From Asanoa ferruginea (lineage in GTDB: Bacteria > Actinomycetota > Actinomycetes > Mycobacteriales > Micromonosporaceae), in contig NZ_QUMQ01000001.1 of NCBI RefSeq assembly GCF_003387075.1, positions 5,890,001 to 5,954,000 on the forward strand: a stretch of DNA of 64,000 nucleotides. Reading direction: 5' to 3'. Positions 15,578-24,833 of this stretch are shown piece after piece; positions within the stretch are counted from its first letter, which is position 1; each line of letters opens with the position of its first letter. The position numbers and the translations under genes were made by a program. A model generated the notes under the pieces. It saw nothing but the letters and a program-made list of their open reading frames with translations, made no database searches and had not been told where the DNA came from.

Positions 15578-17121
15578 CCGAGACGCCGCCACCGCCGGCG
15601 GTGACGGTCGTCCTCGCGGTCTACAACACGATGCCCTACCTCACCCGCTGCCTCGAATCCCTTGCCGCACAGACCATCGGGCCCGACCAGCTCGAGGTCA
15701 TCGCGGTCGACGACGGTTCAACCGACGGCAGCTCCGCCGAGCTCGAGCGCTTCGCCCGGCTCCACCCCGGCCTCGTCACGGTGCTCCGCCAGCCCAACTC
15801 GGGCGGCCCGGCAGCGCCGAGCAACCGGGCCCTCGACCGGGCAACCGGCCGCTACGTCTTCTTCCTCGGCGCCGACGACTACCTCGGTCCTGAGGCTCTC
15901 GAACGCCTCGTCGCCACCGGTGACCGGCTCGGCTCGGACGTCGTGCTCGGCCGCGTCGTCGGCGTCAACAGCCGGCACGTCGACCAGACGGTGTTCGCCG
16001 CCGACGCCGACCACATCGGGTTGTTCGACTCCGGGCTGCCCTACGCACTGGCCAACACCAAGCTGTTCCGCCGCGCCCTGATCGAGAAGCACGGTGTCCG
16101 CTTCCCCGAGGGCATGCCGGTGCTCAGCGACCAGCCGTTCACCCTGGCGGCGCTGTTCCACGCCCAGCGGATCTCGGTGCGGGCCGACTACGACTACTAC
16201 TACGCGGTGCGCCGGCTCGATTCCGGCAACATCACCTACGGCAGCCGGCAGAGCGTGCGGCTGGACGCGCTGGCGCAGCTCGTCGAGTATGTCGCGGCGC
16301 TCGTGCCGGCCGGCGACCAGCGCGACGCCGTGCTGGTCCGGCACTTCCGCTGGGAGCTGGCCAAGCTCGTCGGCGACGAGTTCCGCCGGCTCGATCGCGC
16401 CGACCAGGAGACGCTCGTCGCCGGCGTCGGCGCGCTGGTGCGCGGCCACCTCACCGAGGGCATCCGCGCGCAGCTCGACGTCGAGTCGAGGGTGCGGTTC
16501 GCGGTCGCCGCGCACGGCGACGTCGACGCGCTCCTCGCCGTCATCCGCCAGGACGCCGAGGTCGGCGTGCCGGTCACGGTGATCGAAGGCGACCGGTCCT
16601 ACGCGGCCTACCCGGGTTTCCGCTCCGCAGGCGGGCCGCCCGACGGATGCTTCGACGTGACAGCGACGCGGGACTGGCGGGCCAAGTTCGACGCCACCAC
16701 CGTCGCCTGGGAACGCGGCCCGCAGGGCCGCGCGCTGGTGATCAGCGGCCGCAGCCCCCGCACCGACGTGGCCGAACCGGTGGTGCTCAGCGCCGGCGGC
16801 GTCAGCGCGGCCGCGGTCGTGACGCGCGACGGCGACGGCACCCGGGTGCACGCCCGGCTGTCCGCCAACGAACTGCTCGCCACCAGTTCGGCGGCCGGGG
16901 AGCGCCGGGCGATCAAGGCCGCTGTCGGCCCGGCCACCGCGCTGCTGCGCGCCCCCGGCTTCAGGGCACCCACCCCCGTGATCCGCCGCCGGGGCGCCCG
17001 CCCCTACCTGGTGGCCGTCAGCGTCGACCCGCTTGGCCAGGTCATCATCGGGGTGACTCCGTTGAGCGTTCGCCGGGTGGTGGCCCACCTCAAGCGCGCT
17101 GGGCTCCGTGTAGGAAGGTAG
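15574..17121 (+). CDS. GT2 family glycosyltransferase with C-terminal extension
   Basis: A 515-aa GT-A enzyme. The GT2 domain covers roughly residues 1-230, with VTVVLAVYNTMPYLTRCLES, the nucleotide-binding VIAVDDGSTDGS and the DXD-like GADDYLG (DD near residue 107). The remaining ~280 residues, with short beta-rich stretches, resemble the accessory domain of teichoic-acid-type glycerol/ribitol or sugar polymerases. The GTG start overlaps the previous stop, and GGGGGAG lies just upstream. The tight linkage to a UDP-sugar dehydrogenase 5 bp downstream places it in the glycan cluster. The transferred sugar is unknown. Confidence 0.85.
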   Translation: MTETPPPPAVTVVLAVYNTMPYLTRCLESLAAQTIGPDQLEVIAVDDGSTDGSSAELERFARLHPGLVTVLRQPNSGGPAAPSNRALDRATGRYVFFLGADDYLGPEALERLVATGDRLGSDVVLGRVVGVNSRHVDQTVFAADADHIGLFDSGLPYALANTKLFRRALIEKHGVRFPEGMPVLSDQPFTLAALFHAQRISVRADYDYYYAVRRLDSGNITYGSRQSVRLDALAQLVEYVAALVPAGDQRDAVLVRHFRWELAKLVGDEFRRLDRADQETLVAGVGALVRGHLTEGIRAQLDVESRVRFAVAAHGDVDALLAVIRQDAEVGVPVTVIEGDRSYAAYPGFRSAGGPPDGCFDVTATRDWRAKFDATTVAWERGPQGRALVISGRSPRTDVAEPVVLSAGGVSAAAVVTRDGDGTRVHARLSANELLATSSAAGERRAIKAAVGPATALLRAPGFRAPTPVIRRRGARPYLVAVSVDPLGQVIIGVTPLSVRRVVAHLKRAGLRVGR

Positions 17122-17125
17122 GCCC

Positions 17126-18409
17126 GTGAACATCTGCGTCGTCGCTCTGGGGAAGATCGGCCTCCCGCTGGCCGTGCAGTTCGCGTCGAAGGGTCACCGG
17201 GTCCGCGGCGCCGACACCTCCAAGCGGGTGGTCGACCTGGTCAACGACGGGGTGGCACCGTTCCCCGGCGAGGCCGGCCTCGACGCCGCGCTCGGCACGG
17301 CGGTGTCGGCTGGCCTGCTCACGGCCACCACCGACACCGCGGCGGCCGTCGCCGAGTCCGACGCGGTGGTCGTCGTCGTTCCGCTGTTCGTCGACGCCGA
17401 CGGCATTCCCGACTTCGGCTGGATGGACGACGCGACCCGGGCCATCGCCGCCGGCCTGCGGCCCGGCACGCTGGTCAGCTACGAGACGACGCTGCCCGTC
17501 GGCACCACCCGCGACCGATGGGCGCCGATGCTCGCCGAGGGCTCCGGCCTGACCGCCGGCAGCGACTTCTTCCTGGTCTTCAGCCCGGAGCGGGTGCTCA
17601 CCGGCCGGGTCTTCGCCGACCTGCGCAAATACCCGAAGCTGGTCGGTGGCATCGACGCCGCGTCGGCCGCGCGGGGCGTCGCGTTCTACGAGTCGGTCCT
17701 CGACTTCGACGACCGCGCCGATCTTCCCCGGCCCAACGGGGTGTGGGACCTCGGCTCGGCCGAGGCGTCGGAGATGGCCAAGCTCGCCGAGACCACCTAC
17801 CGCGACGTCAACATCGCGCTGGCCAACCAGTTCGCCCGGTTCGCCGGCACCGCCGGGATCGACGTCACCAAGGTGATCGAGGCCTGCAACTCGCAGCCAT
17901 ACAGCCACATCCACCAGCCCGGGATCGCGGTCGGCGGGCACTGCATCCCGATCTACCCGCGGATGTATCTGTGGAACGACCCGGACGCGACCGTCGTCCG
18001 GGCCGCGCGGGAAGCCAATGCCGACATGCCGGCGTACGCGGTCTCGCTGCTCGCCGACGCCTACGGCGACCTGACCGGCGCCAATGTGCTGGTGCTGGGT
18101 GCCGCCTACCGCGGCGGGGTCAAGGAGACGGCGTTCTCCGGCGTCTTCCCGGCCGTCGAGGCGCTGCGGGCCCGGGGCGCCGTGCCCTACGTCGCCGACC
18201 CGATGTACACCACCGACGAGCTCATCGCAGACGGCCTGCCGCCGCACGAGGGCCAGCCGGTCACCGCCGCCGTGATCCAGGCCGACCACGCCGAATACCG
18301 GACCCTGGCCGCCGCCGACCTGCCCGGGGTGCGGGTGCTGGTCGACGGCCGGCGGGTGACCGACCCCGCCCGGTGGGACGGGGTGCGGCGGATCGTCATC
18401 GGGGCGTGA
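17126..18409 (+). CDS. UDP-sugar 6-dehydrogenase, WbpA/WecC family
   Basis: A 427-aa NAD-dependent nucleotide-sugar dehydrogenase that oxidises C6 of a UDP-HexNAc to the uronic acid. Domain order is an N-terminal NAD-binding fold (ALGKIGLP; the first Gly of the usual GLGYVGLP is Ala), central helical domain, and C-terminal UDP-binding domain. The catalytic Cys273 sits in AVGGHCIPIYP and the substrate Lys region is EMAKLAETTYRDVNIA (217-232). The GGHCIP motif favours the UDP-GlcNAc/ManNAc branch over UDP-glucose. AGGAAGG lies 6 nt upstream of the GTG. With the neighbouring WbpB-, WbpE- and WbpD-like genes it would supply UDP-GlcNAcA as the first step. Confidence 0.9.
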   Translation: MNICVVALGKIGLPLAVQFASKGHRVRGADTSKRVVDLVNDGVAPFPGEAGLDAALGTAVSAGLLTATTDTAAAVAESDAVVVVVPLFVDADGIPDFGWMDDATRAIAAGLRPGTLVSYETTLPVGTTRDRWAPMLAEGSGLTAGSDFFLVFSPERVLTGRVFADLRKYPKLVGGIDAASAARGVAFYESVLDFDDRADLPRPNGVWDLGSAEASEMAKLAETTYRDVNIALANQFARFAGTAGIDVTKVIEACNSQPYSHIHQPGIAVGGHCIPIYPRMYLWNDPDATVVRAAREANADMPAYAVSLLADAYGDLTGANVLVLGAAYRGGVKETAFSGVFPAVEALRARGAVPYVADPMYTTDELIADGLPPHEGQPVTAAVIQADHAEYRTLAAADLPGVRVLVDGRRVTDPARWDGVRRIVIGA

Positions 18410-18410
18410 G

Positions 18411-18944
18411 TCAGGCGTTCGCCGGCCGCCGCGGTTCACGGGAGACGACCTGGCCCGCGGCGTCGACCCAACCCTTCGGCCGGGCCGGGTTGCCGGCCAC
18501 GAGCTGGTAGGGCTCGACGCTCCGGGTCACCACCGAGCCGGCCGCGACCATGGCGTACTCGCCGATCTCGACACCGCACACCAGCGTCGCGTTCGCGCCG
18601 ATCGAGGCACCACGGCGTACGACAGTGGGGGTGATCTCCCAATCCGGGTTCTGCGCCCGGGGCCGCAGGTCGTTGGTGAAGACCGCGCACGGGCCGACGA
18701 ACACCTCGTCTTCGATCGTGACCCCGTGGTAGACCGAGACGTTGTTCTGGATCTTCACCAGGTCGCCGACCACCGCACCGGCGTCGACGTAGACGTTGCG
18801 GCCGATCACGCAGTTGGCCCCGATCGTCGCGGTCGAGCGGACGTGGGCCAGGTGCCACACCTTCGTGCCGGCACCGATCGTGGCTCCCTCGTCCACCTCG
18901 GCGGTGGGGTGGACGAAGACCTCAGACATGGCGTCAGTGTTCAT
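18411..18944 (-). CDS. hexapeptide N-acetyltransferase, WbpD/WlbB family
   Basis: A 177-aa left-handed beta-helix acyltransferase closely resembling WbpD/WlbB, which acetylates the C3 amino group of UDP-GlcNAc3NA using acetyl-CoA. Recognisable family segments are GAGTKVWHLAHV, KIQNNVSVYHGVTIEDEVF, GPCAVFTNDLRPR, GASIGANATLVCGVEIG and VAGNPARPKGWV. Two ATGs (18944 and 18929) are possible starts and neither has a strong ribosome site. It faces the 3' end of the dehydrogenase gene with one intervening base, so it is transcribed separately but completes the pathway set. Active as a trimer in the family. Confidence 0.9.
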   Translation of the reverse strand: MNTDAMSEVFVHPTAEVDEGATIGAGTKVWHLAHVRSTATIGANCVIGRNVYVDAGAVVGDLVKIQNNVSVYHGVTIEDEVFVGPCAVFTNDLRPRAQNPDWEITPTVVRRGASIGANATLVCGVEIGEYAMVAAGSVVTRSVEPYQLVAGNPARPKGWVDAAGQVVSREPRRPANA

Positions 18945-18984
18945 GCCGCCCGACGATAGGTGCCGCCCGGACGGCACCATCAGC

Positions 18985-18990
18985 TAGGGT
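18985..18990 (+). promoter_or_regulatory. -10 element of leaderless TPR-protein transcript
   Basis: TAGGGT lies 7 nt before the GTG at 18998, the spacing expected for transcription starting at the start codon; no ribosome-binding sequence is present. Confidence 0.4.
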
Positions 18991-18997
18991 CCTGCCG

Positions 18998-19714
18998 GTG
19001 AGTTTCAGCGACGACGTGCGGTCGGCCTTCCGGCGCGGCGAGACCGACGCCGTCGTGGCGATGAGCCGCGCCGAGATCGACCGGGCCCGGGCGGCCGGCG
19101 ATCTGGCCGGCGAGGTGGAGGCCCGTTACAGCCTCGCCCGCGTCGCCCTGCGCGGCGGCGACCTGGCCGGCGCCGCGGCCCGTGCGCAGGAGGCGCTCGC
19201 GGTGGCGCTGCGCTCCGGCGACCGCGCCCTCCCGGAACGGCCCAGGCACGTGCTGGCCGCGGTGACCAGGATGTCCGGCGACCTGACCCGGGCGCGCGAG
19301 CTCTACCTGGAGAACATCGCGCTCAACGAGTCGCTGGGCCGCCCCGAGGTGGTCAACTCGGAGCGGCACAACCTGGCGTTCTGCGAGCTGGGACTGGGCA
19401 ACCTCGACGCGGCGCGGGACCTGTGGGCCGCCAGCCGCGAGCGGGTCTTCCGGGAGGGCTGGGACGACTTCGTGCCCTATGTCTGCGTGGCCGGCGCCGC
19501 TCTCGCCTCGGCCGAGGGCGACCAGCACCGCGCGGCCCGGATGGTCGGCCTCGCGGACGCGGCCTTCGCGGCTCTTGGCCAGGTGCCGGACCCCGACGAC
19601 GCCGCCGAACTCGCCGCCGTCCGCACCGCTGCTGTGCACGCCATCGGCGAGGCCCGATTCACCCAGGAGTACGCCCAGGGCCAGCACCTTGACCCCCGCG
19701 CCGCCTTCGCCTAG
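18998..19714 (+). CDS. tetratricopeptide-repeat protein
   Basis: A 238-aa soluble protein built of about five helix-turn-helix TPR units. Typical packing residues appear in AGEVEARYSLARVALRGGD, LAGAAARAQEALAVALRSGD, LTRARELYLENIALNESLG and LGNLDAARDLWAAS. No catalytic domain, signal peptide or membrane segment is seen. Proteins like this usually act as scaffolds or as detached sensor domains of larger regulators. The GTG start is supported by a -10 element 7 nt upstream. It is not obviously linked to the glycan genes, which end just before it on the other strand. Confidence 0.7.
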   Translation: MSFSDDVRSAFRRGETDAVVAMSRAEIDRARAAGDLAGEVEARYSLARVALRGGDLAGAAARAQEALAVALRSGDRALPERPRHVLAAVTRMSGDLTRARELYLENIALNESLGRPEVVNSERHNLAFCELGLGNLDAARDLWAASRERVFREGWDDFVPYVCVAGAALASAEGDQHRAARMVGLADAAFAALGQVPDPDDAAELAAVRTAAVHAIGEARFTQEYAQGQHLDPRAAFA

Positions 19715-19934
19715 CGGCTTCGCTTTTCGCTGTATGGACAAAAGTTCGGCGGGTTCCAGCAAAACATCTGGACATCGAAATGAATGAATCGTAGAGTTCC
19801 CACCCCAGGCATTCGGCGTGCCGGGTCAACCAACGACATCGACAGCGATGCCCGCCAGTTGCCCGTGTGCGCCGCGCAGAGCGGCCGTGGCACCCGATGG
19901 TGCAGCGCTGTCTCCCGCTCTCCCTGGAGGAACC

Positions 19935-22900
19935 GTGCCCGTCCCGTCCCGACGCGCGCGCATCCCGATCCTGGGTGCGCTCGCTCTCGCGCTCACCGTC
20001 TCCGGCATTGTCCTACCCGCGACCAGCGCTGCCGCCGCACCACCGCCCCAGACGCCCGGTGTGACCCTGCGGACCTTCGACCTACAGACCGCGTTGAGCA
20101 GCATCTGCACGCTCAAGCCGGCACAGACGCCCAACGTCGACAAGCTGATGTCGACGGTCAACTGGACGACAGCCGCCGACTTCGGCCTGGAGGACAACTT
20201 CCTCTCCCAGGTCATCGGCAACATCAACATCACCACAGCCGGCAACTACACGTTCCGGCTGATCAGTGACGACGGATCGCGGCTCGTCATCGACGGCAAT
20301 GTCGTGATCGACCATGACGGGCTGCACGGCGCGACCGCCAAGGACGGCGCCGTCGCGCTGACCACCGGCTACCACTCGCTCAACATCGACTTCTTCGAGG
20401 CCGGTGGCGGGCAGCAGCTGACCCTGCAGTGGCAGACGCCGGGCTCGACCTCGTTCGTGACGGTGCCCAACTCGGTGCTGAGCACCGACGCCGGCGTCGT
20501 GCGGGTCACCGCGCCCGGGCGCAAGGAGTGCGAGGCGAGCGGCGACTCGCCCGGCGACGGCCTTCCGCTCACCGCCGTGCACCCCAACTTCACTCTGACC
20601 AACCTGCGGCCCAACGGCTTCCAGCCGAAGGTCACCGGCATGGACTGGCTGCCCGACGGCCGCCTCGTCATCTCGACCTGGGGCGGCAGCGACCAGTCCG
20701 GCACCTCCCAGGACGGCGAGGTGTGGATCCTGTCCAACACCGGCGGGGCGACCTCGCCCGCCAACATCACGACGAAGCGGATCGGCAGCGCCCTCAAGGA
20801 GCCGATGGGCCTCAAGGTCGTCAACGGCGTGGTGTACGTGTCGGAGAAGGCGCGCCTGACCCGGCTGGTGGACACCACTGGTGACGAGGTCGCCGACCAG
20901 TACCAGACGGTCGCGACCTGGCCCTACGACGGCAACTTCCACGAGTTCGCGTTCGGCCTGCTCTACCAGGACGGCTTCTTCTACGTGAACCTGTCGGTGT
21001 CGATCGACTACGGCGGCAACACCACCAACCCGCAGGGCATCGCCAACCGGGGCACCACGCTGAAGATCAACGCCAGCAACGGCCAGTGGACCTACGTGGC
21101 CGGCGGGCTGCGTACCCCGCATGGCATCGGTTGGGGTCCGGAGAACAGCATTTTCGTCACCGACAACCAGGGCGGCTACCAACCCGCGTCCAAGCTGCTG
21201 CACATCAAGCAGGGCCGCTTCTTCAACCACTACCTCAACCCGCAGGGTCCGTTCGACAACGCGCCCGTGACACCGCCGGTGCTGTGGCTGCCGCAGAACG
21301 AGATCGGCAACTCGCCCAGCACGCCGCTGTTGATGCCCAGCGGCACGTACGCCGGACAGTTCCTGATCGGTGATGTCACCTACGGCGGCCTCCAGCGCGC
21401 GTTCGTGGAGAAGGTCAACGGCGAATACCAGGGTGCGCTCTACCGGCTCACCCAGGGCCTCGAGGCCGGCATTTCGGAGGTCAACCTCGGCCCGGACGGC
21501 GCGGTCTACGTCGGTGGCCTCGGCGCCGGCGGCAACTGGGGCCAGACCGGCAAGCTGATGTACGGCCTACAGAAGCTGACCCCGAACGGCACCAACTACT
21601 TCGACATGCTCGCGACCCGGGCCACGCCCAACGGGTTCGAGATCGAATACACCCAGCCGCTGTCGGCCGCCACCGCCACGGCGCTGGCCAGCAAATACCG
21701 CGTGAAGCAGTGGCGTTACGTGCCGACCGCCGCCTACGGCGGCCCGAAGATCGACGAGGAGACGCTGACCGTGTCGTCGGCGACGCTCTCCTCCGACGGC
21801 AAGAAGGTCACCCTGGTGATCAACGGGCTCAAGGCGGGCCGGGTCGTGCACATCCGTTCGCCCAGGCCGTTCGCGGCCAGCAACGGCCAGTCACTGTGGA
21901 GCACCGAGGTCTGGTACACGCTCAACGCCATTCCCGGCCAGGTGCCGCCGGTCAACCTCGCCCTCGGCAAGCCGGCGACCGCCGACAGTTCCTGCTCCGT
22001 CAACGAGAACCCGGCGCGCGCCGTCAACGGCACCGTCACCAACGGCAACCTCGACAAGTGGTGCTCGCAGGGTGCCAGCAAGTGGCTCCAGGTCGACCTG
22101 GGCGCCACGCAGAGCGTGAACAAGCTGGTCGTCCAGCACGCCGGTGCCGGTGGGGAGAACACCGCCTGGAACACCCGCGACTTCAACCTCCAGGTGAGCA
22201 CCAACGGCACAACGTGGACGACGGTCGCGACGGTGACCGGCAACACGGCCAGCACGACCACGCACAACATCACGGCGACCCAGGCGAGATACGTCCGGAT
22301 CAACGTCACCACCGCGGCCAGCGACGGCAACGCGGCGGCGCGGGTCTACGAACTCGAGGCGTACGGCGGCACCAGCACCGTCGGCAACCTCGCGCTGAAC
22401 AAGACCGCTACCGCCGACAGTTCGTGTGGCACCACGGAGGGGCCGGCCAAGGCCGTCAACGGCAGCGTCTCCGGCGGCAACGCCGACAAGTGGTGCTCGC
22501 TCGGCGCCACGAAGTGGCTCCAGGTCGATCTGGGCTCGAGCCAGAGCGTGGGCCGGATCGTGCTCAAGCACGCCGGTGCCGGCGGTGAGAGCAGCGCCTG
22601 GAACACCCGCGACTTCAACCTCCAGGTGAGCACCAATGGCACGTCGTGGACGACGGTCGCGACGGTGACCGGCAACACGGCCAGCACCACCACGCACGAC
22701 TTCACCGCCGTGCAGGCCCGGTATCTGCGCCTAAACGTGACCACGCCGGCCAGCGACGGCAACGGGGCGGCGCGGATCTACGAGTTCGAGGCCTACAACA
22801 GCTCCGGGGGAGCCAACCCGAACCGGGTCGTGCTCTTCGACGGCTCCAACATGAACAACTTCGAGCAGACCAATGGCAGCGCGGTGACCTGGCCGCTGGG

Positions 22901-23408
22901 CAACGGCGGCGTCGAGGTGCTCGGTGGCGACATCCGCAGCAAGGAGAGCTTCGGCGACTTCAAGCTGCACCTCGAGTTCTGGCTGCCCAACCTGCCGGCC
23001 AACGTCACCGGCCAGGCCCGGGCCAACAGTGGCATCTACCTCCAGGACCGCTACGAGCTCCAGGTCCTGGACTCCTTCGGCGACACGTCGATCGGCATCG
23101 ACGAGTGCGCGTCGATCTACAACAAGATCGCGCCCACCAGCAACGCCGCGACCGCGCCGGAGACCTGGCAGACCTACGACGTGACCTTCCGCGCGGCCCG
23201 GTTCAACGCGTCCGGCGCCAAGACGGAGAACGCCCGGGTCACGGTCGTGTGGAACGGCGTCACGGTGCACAACAACGTGGCGATCGACGGCCCGACCGGC
23301 GCCGGCGCGGCCGAGGGACCCACCGCCGGCAAGATCCGCCTACAGGACCACGGCGACGCCGGCGCGAACGTCTTCTACCGCAACATCTGGGTCGAGCCGG
23401 TGGTGTGA
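19935..23408 (+). CDS. secreted multidomain carbohydrate-active protein (PA14, beta-propeller, two F5/8C, DUF1080)
   Basis: A 1157-aa exported protein. The GTG at 19935 is chosen because GGAGG lies 4 nt upstream and it yields a classical signal peptide (Arg-rich start, hydrophobic core, cleavage near ATSAAAA). Domains in order are PA14 (about 78-180), a PQQ-glucose/sorbosone-dehydrogenase-like beta-propeller (about 215-660), two F5/8 type C (CBM32-like) domains (675-812 and 817-954) and a C-terminal DUF1080/3-keto-disaccharide hydrolase domain (962-1157). PA14 and F5/8C domains bind glycans; DUF1080 relatives cleave oxidised disaccharides. It may capture and process an extracellular polysaccharide. 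The GH76 gene follows after 2 bp, probably in the same operon. Confidence 0.82.
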   Translation: MPVPSRRARIPILGALALALTVSGIVLPATSAAAAPPPQTPGVTLRTFDLQTALSSICTLKPAQTPNVDKLMSTVNWTTAADFGLEDNFLSQVIGNINITTAGNYTFRLISDDGSRLVIDGNVVIDHDGLHGATAKDGAVALTTGYHSLNIDFFEAGGGQQLTLQWQTPGSTSFVTVPNSVLSTDAGVVRVTAPGRKECEASGDSPGDGLPLTAVHPNFTLTNLRPNGFQPKVTGMDWLPDGRLVISTWGGSDQSGTSQDGEVWILSNTGGATSPANITTKRIGSALKEPMGLKVVNGVVYVSEKARLTRLVDTTGDEVADQYQTVATWPYDGNFHEFAFGLLYQDGFFYVNLSVSIDYGGNTTNPQGIANRGTTLKINASNGQWTYVAGGLRTPHGIGWGPENSIFVTDNQGGYQPASKLLHIKQGRFFNHYLNPQGPFDNAPVTPPVLWLPQNEIGNSPSTPLLMPSGTYAGQFLIGDVTYGGLQRAFVEKVNGEYQGALYRLTQGLEAGISEVNLGPDGAVYVGGLGAGGNWGQTGKLMYGLQKLTPNGTNYFDMLATRATPNGFEIEYTQPLSAATATALASKYRVKQWRYVPTAAYGGPKIDEETLTVSSATLSSDGKKVTLVINGLKAGRVVHIRSPRPFAASNGQSLWSTEVWYTLNAIPGQVPPVNLALGKPATADSSCSVNENPARAVNGTVTNGNLDKWCSQGASKWLQVDLGATQSVNKLVVQHAGAGGENTAWNTRDFNLQVSTNGTTWTTVATVTGNTASTTTHNITATQARYVRINVTTAASDGNAAARVYELEAYGGTSTVGNLALNKTATADSSCGTTEGPAKAVNGSVSGGNADKWCSLGATKWLQVDLGSSQSVGRIVLKHAGAGGESSAWNTRDFNLQVSTNGTSWTTVATVTGNTASTTTHDFTAVQARYLRLNVTTPASDGNGAARIYEFEAYNSSGGANPNRVVLFDGSNMNNFEQTNGSAVTWPLGNGGVEVLGGDIRSKESFGDFKLHLEFWLPNLPANVTGQARANSGIYLQDRYELQVLDSFGDTSIGIDECASIYNKIAPTSNAATAPETWQTYDVTFRAARFNASGAKTENARVTVVWNGVTVHNNVAIDGPTGAGAAEGPTAGKIRLQDHGDAGANVFYRNIWVEPVV
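21957..22797 (+). repeat. tandem F5/8C-encoding repeat, two units of about 425 bp
   Basis: Unit 1 (about 21957-22370) and unit 2 (about 22385-22797) encode highly similar carbohydrate-binding domains, both with KWLQVDLG, AWNTRDFNLQVSTNG and WTTVATVTGNTASTTTH. Much of the DNA is the same too, so this is a recent in-frame duplication. Confidence 0.75.
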
Positions 23409-23410
23409 CG

Positions 23411-24826
23411 ATGCCCAGATCGTGGGTCAGAGGTCTGCTGGCGGGCATGGTGGCGCTCGCGTCGGTCACGGTGGCGACGAACAGTGTCGCCGCCGCACCG
23501 ACGCCGGCCGCCAACAGCGTCGCGGTGCTGATGCAGTCCTACGACTCCGCCAGCGGCCGGATCGGCGGCGGTTGGTGGACCGGAGCGGTGGCGCTGAGCA
23601 CGGTGATGACCTACCGGCAGGCCACCGGCGACACGCGATACGACTATGCGATCACGGAGGCGTTCGCGAAGAACACCGACTTCACCAACGAATACATCGA
23701 CGACACCGGCTGGTGGGCGTTGGTCTGGCTCCAGGCCTACGACATCACCGGCAATCGGGCCTACCTCAGCATGGCCGAGACGACCACCCGGTATATGCAC
23801 GACTTCTGGGACTCGCAATGCGGTGGCGGCGTCTACTGGCGCGACGACAGGCGCTACAAGGCCTCCATCGCCAACGAGCTGTTTCTGGCCGCCACGGCCG
23901 GCCTGCACAACCGGATCCCGGGCGACACCACCTACCTGGGCTGGGCCACAGCGGAGTGGAACTGGTTGAGGAACTCGGGCCTGATCAGCTCGAACCTGGT
24001 CCGGGACGGGGTCAACGTGCCCGGTTGTGGTTACAGCAACGCCAACTACACCTACAACCAGGGCGTCATCCTGCAAGGGCTGGTCGAGCTGTCCAGGGCC
24101 ACCGGCGACACCAGCCTGCTGACCACGGCCAGGTCGATCGCGACCGCGGCGGTGCAACGCTTCAATCGCAACGGCGTCCTCCACGAGGGTTGCGAGCCGA
24201 ACTGCACCGGCGACGGGCAGTCGTTCAAGGGCATCTTCATCAGATACCTGCGGGCGCTGGCCACCGCCGCCAACACCACCGAGTACGACACGTTCATCAC
24301 CACCACGGCCACCTCGATCCTGGCCAACAACACCAACGCCGCGGGCCAGCAGGGCAACTCGTTCGTCGGCCCGTTCGCGTTGTGGTCCTACAACACGCAG
24401 GCGAGCGCCGCGGCGGCGCTGGTGGCCGCGCTCGGCAGCGTCGCCGGGCCGTTACGCGGTCAGGAGTCGGGGCGGTGTGTCGACGTGCCCGGCGCCAGCC
24501 AGGCCAACGGCGTCCGGGTCGCCCTCTGGGACTGTCACGGCGGCGGCAACCAGGTCTGGACGGCGACCTCGTCCGGTCAGCTCACGGTCTACGGCGCCAA
24601 GTGCCTCGACGTCAACGGCGCGGGCACCGCGAACGGGACGCCGGTCCAGATCTGGGACTGCAACGGTGGCACCAACCAGCGCTGGACCGTGCGGCCCGAC
24701 GGGACCGTGGTCGGCGTCGGATCGGGCAAGTGTCTGGACGCCACCGGTCACGGCACCGCCAACGGAACCCTGCTGGCGATCTGGACCTGCACCGGTGGAG
24801 CAAACCAGAAGTGGGGCCGCACCTGA
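23411..24826 (+). CDS. secreted GH76 alpha-1,6-mannanase with ricin-type lectin domain
   Basis: A 471-aa exported glycoside hydrolase. After a signal peptide (residues 1-30) comes an (alpha/alpha)6-barrel GH76 domain. The consecutive Asp pair in NEYIDDTGWWALVWLQAYD fits the family catalytic DD. The middle also carries GGGVYWRDDRRYK and NYTYNQGVILQGL, both usual in GH76. The C-terminal ~125 residues form a ricin B/CBM13 lectin with three QxW-type repeats (GGNQVWT, GTNQRWT, GANQKWG). GH76 enzymes cut alpha-1,6-mannan of fungal walls or mycobacterial-type lipoglycans. It lies 2 bp behind the multidomain secreted protein and probably works with it. Confidence 0.88.
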   Translation: MPRSWVRGLLAGMVALASVTVATNSVAAAPTPAANSVAVLMQSYDSASGRIGGGWWTGAVALSTVMTYRQATGDTRYDYAITEAFAKNTDFTNEYIDDTGWWALVWLQAYDITGNRAYLSMAETTTRYMHDFWDSQCGGGVYWRDDRRYKASIANELFLAATAGLHNRIPGDTTYLGWATAEWNWLRNSGLISSNLVRDGVNVPGCGYSNANYTYNQGVILQGLVELSRATGDTSLLTTARSIATAAVQRFNRNGVLHEGCEPNCTGDGQSFKGIFIRYLRALATAANTTEYDTFITTTATSILANNTNAAGQQGNSFVGPFALWSYNTQASAAAALVAALGSVAGPLRGQESGRCVDVPGASQANGVRVALWDCHGGGNQVWTATSSGQLTVYGAKCLDVNGAGTANGTPVQIWDCNGGTNQRWTVRPDGTVVGVGSGKCLDATGHGTANGTLLAIWTCTGGANQKWGRT

Positions 24827-24833
24827 CCGATAA

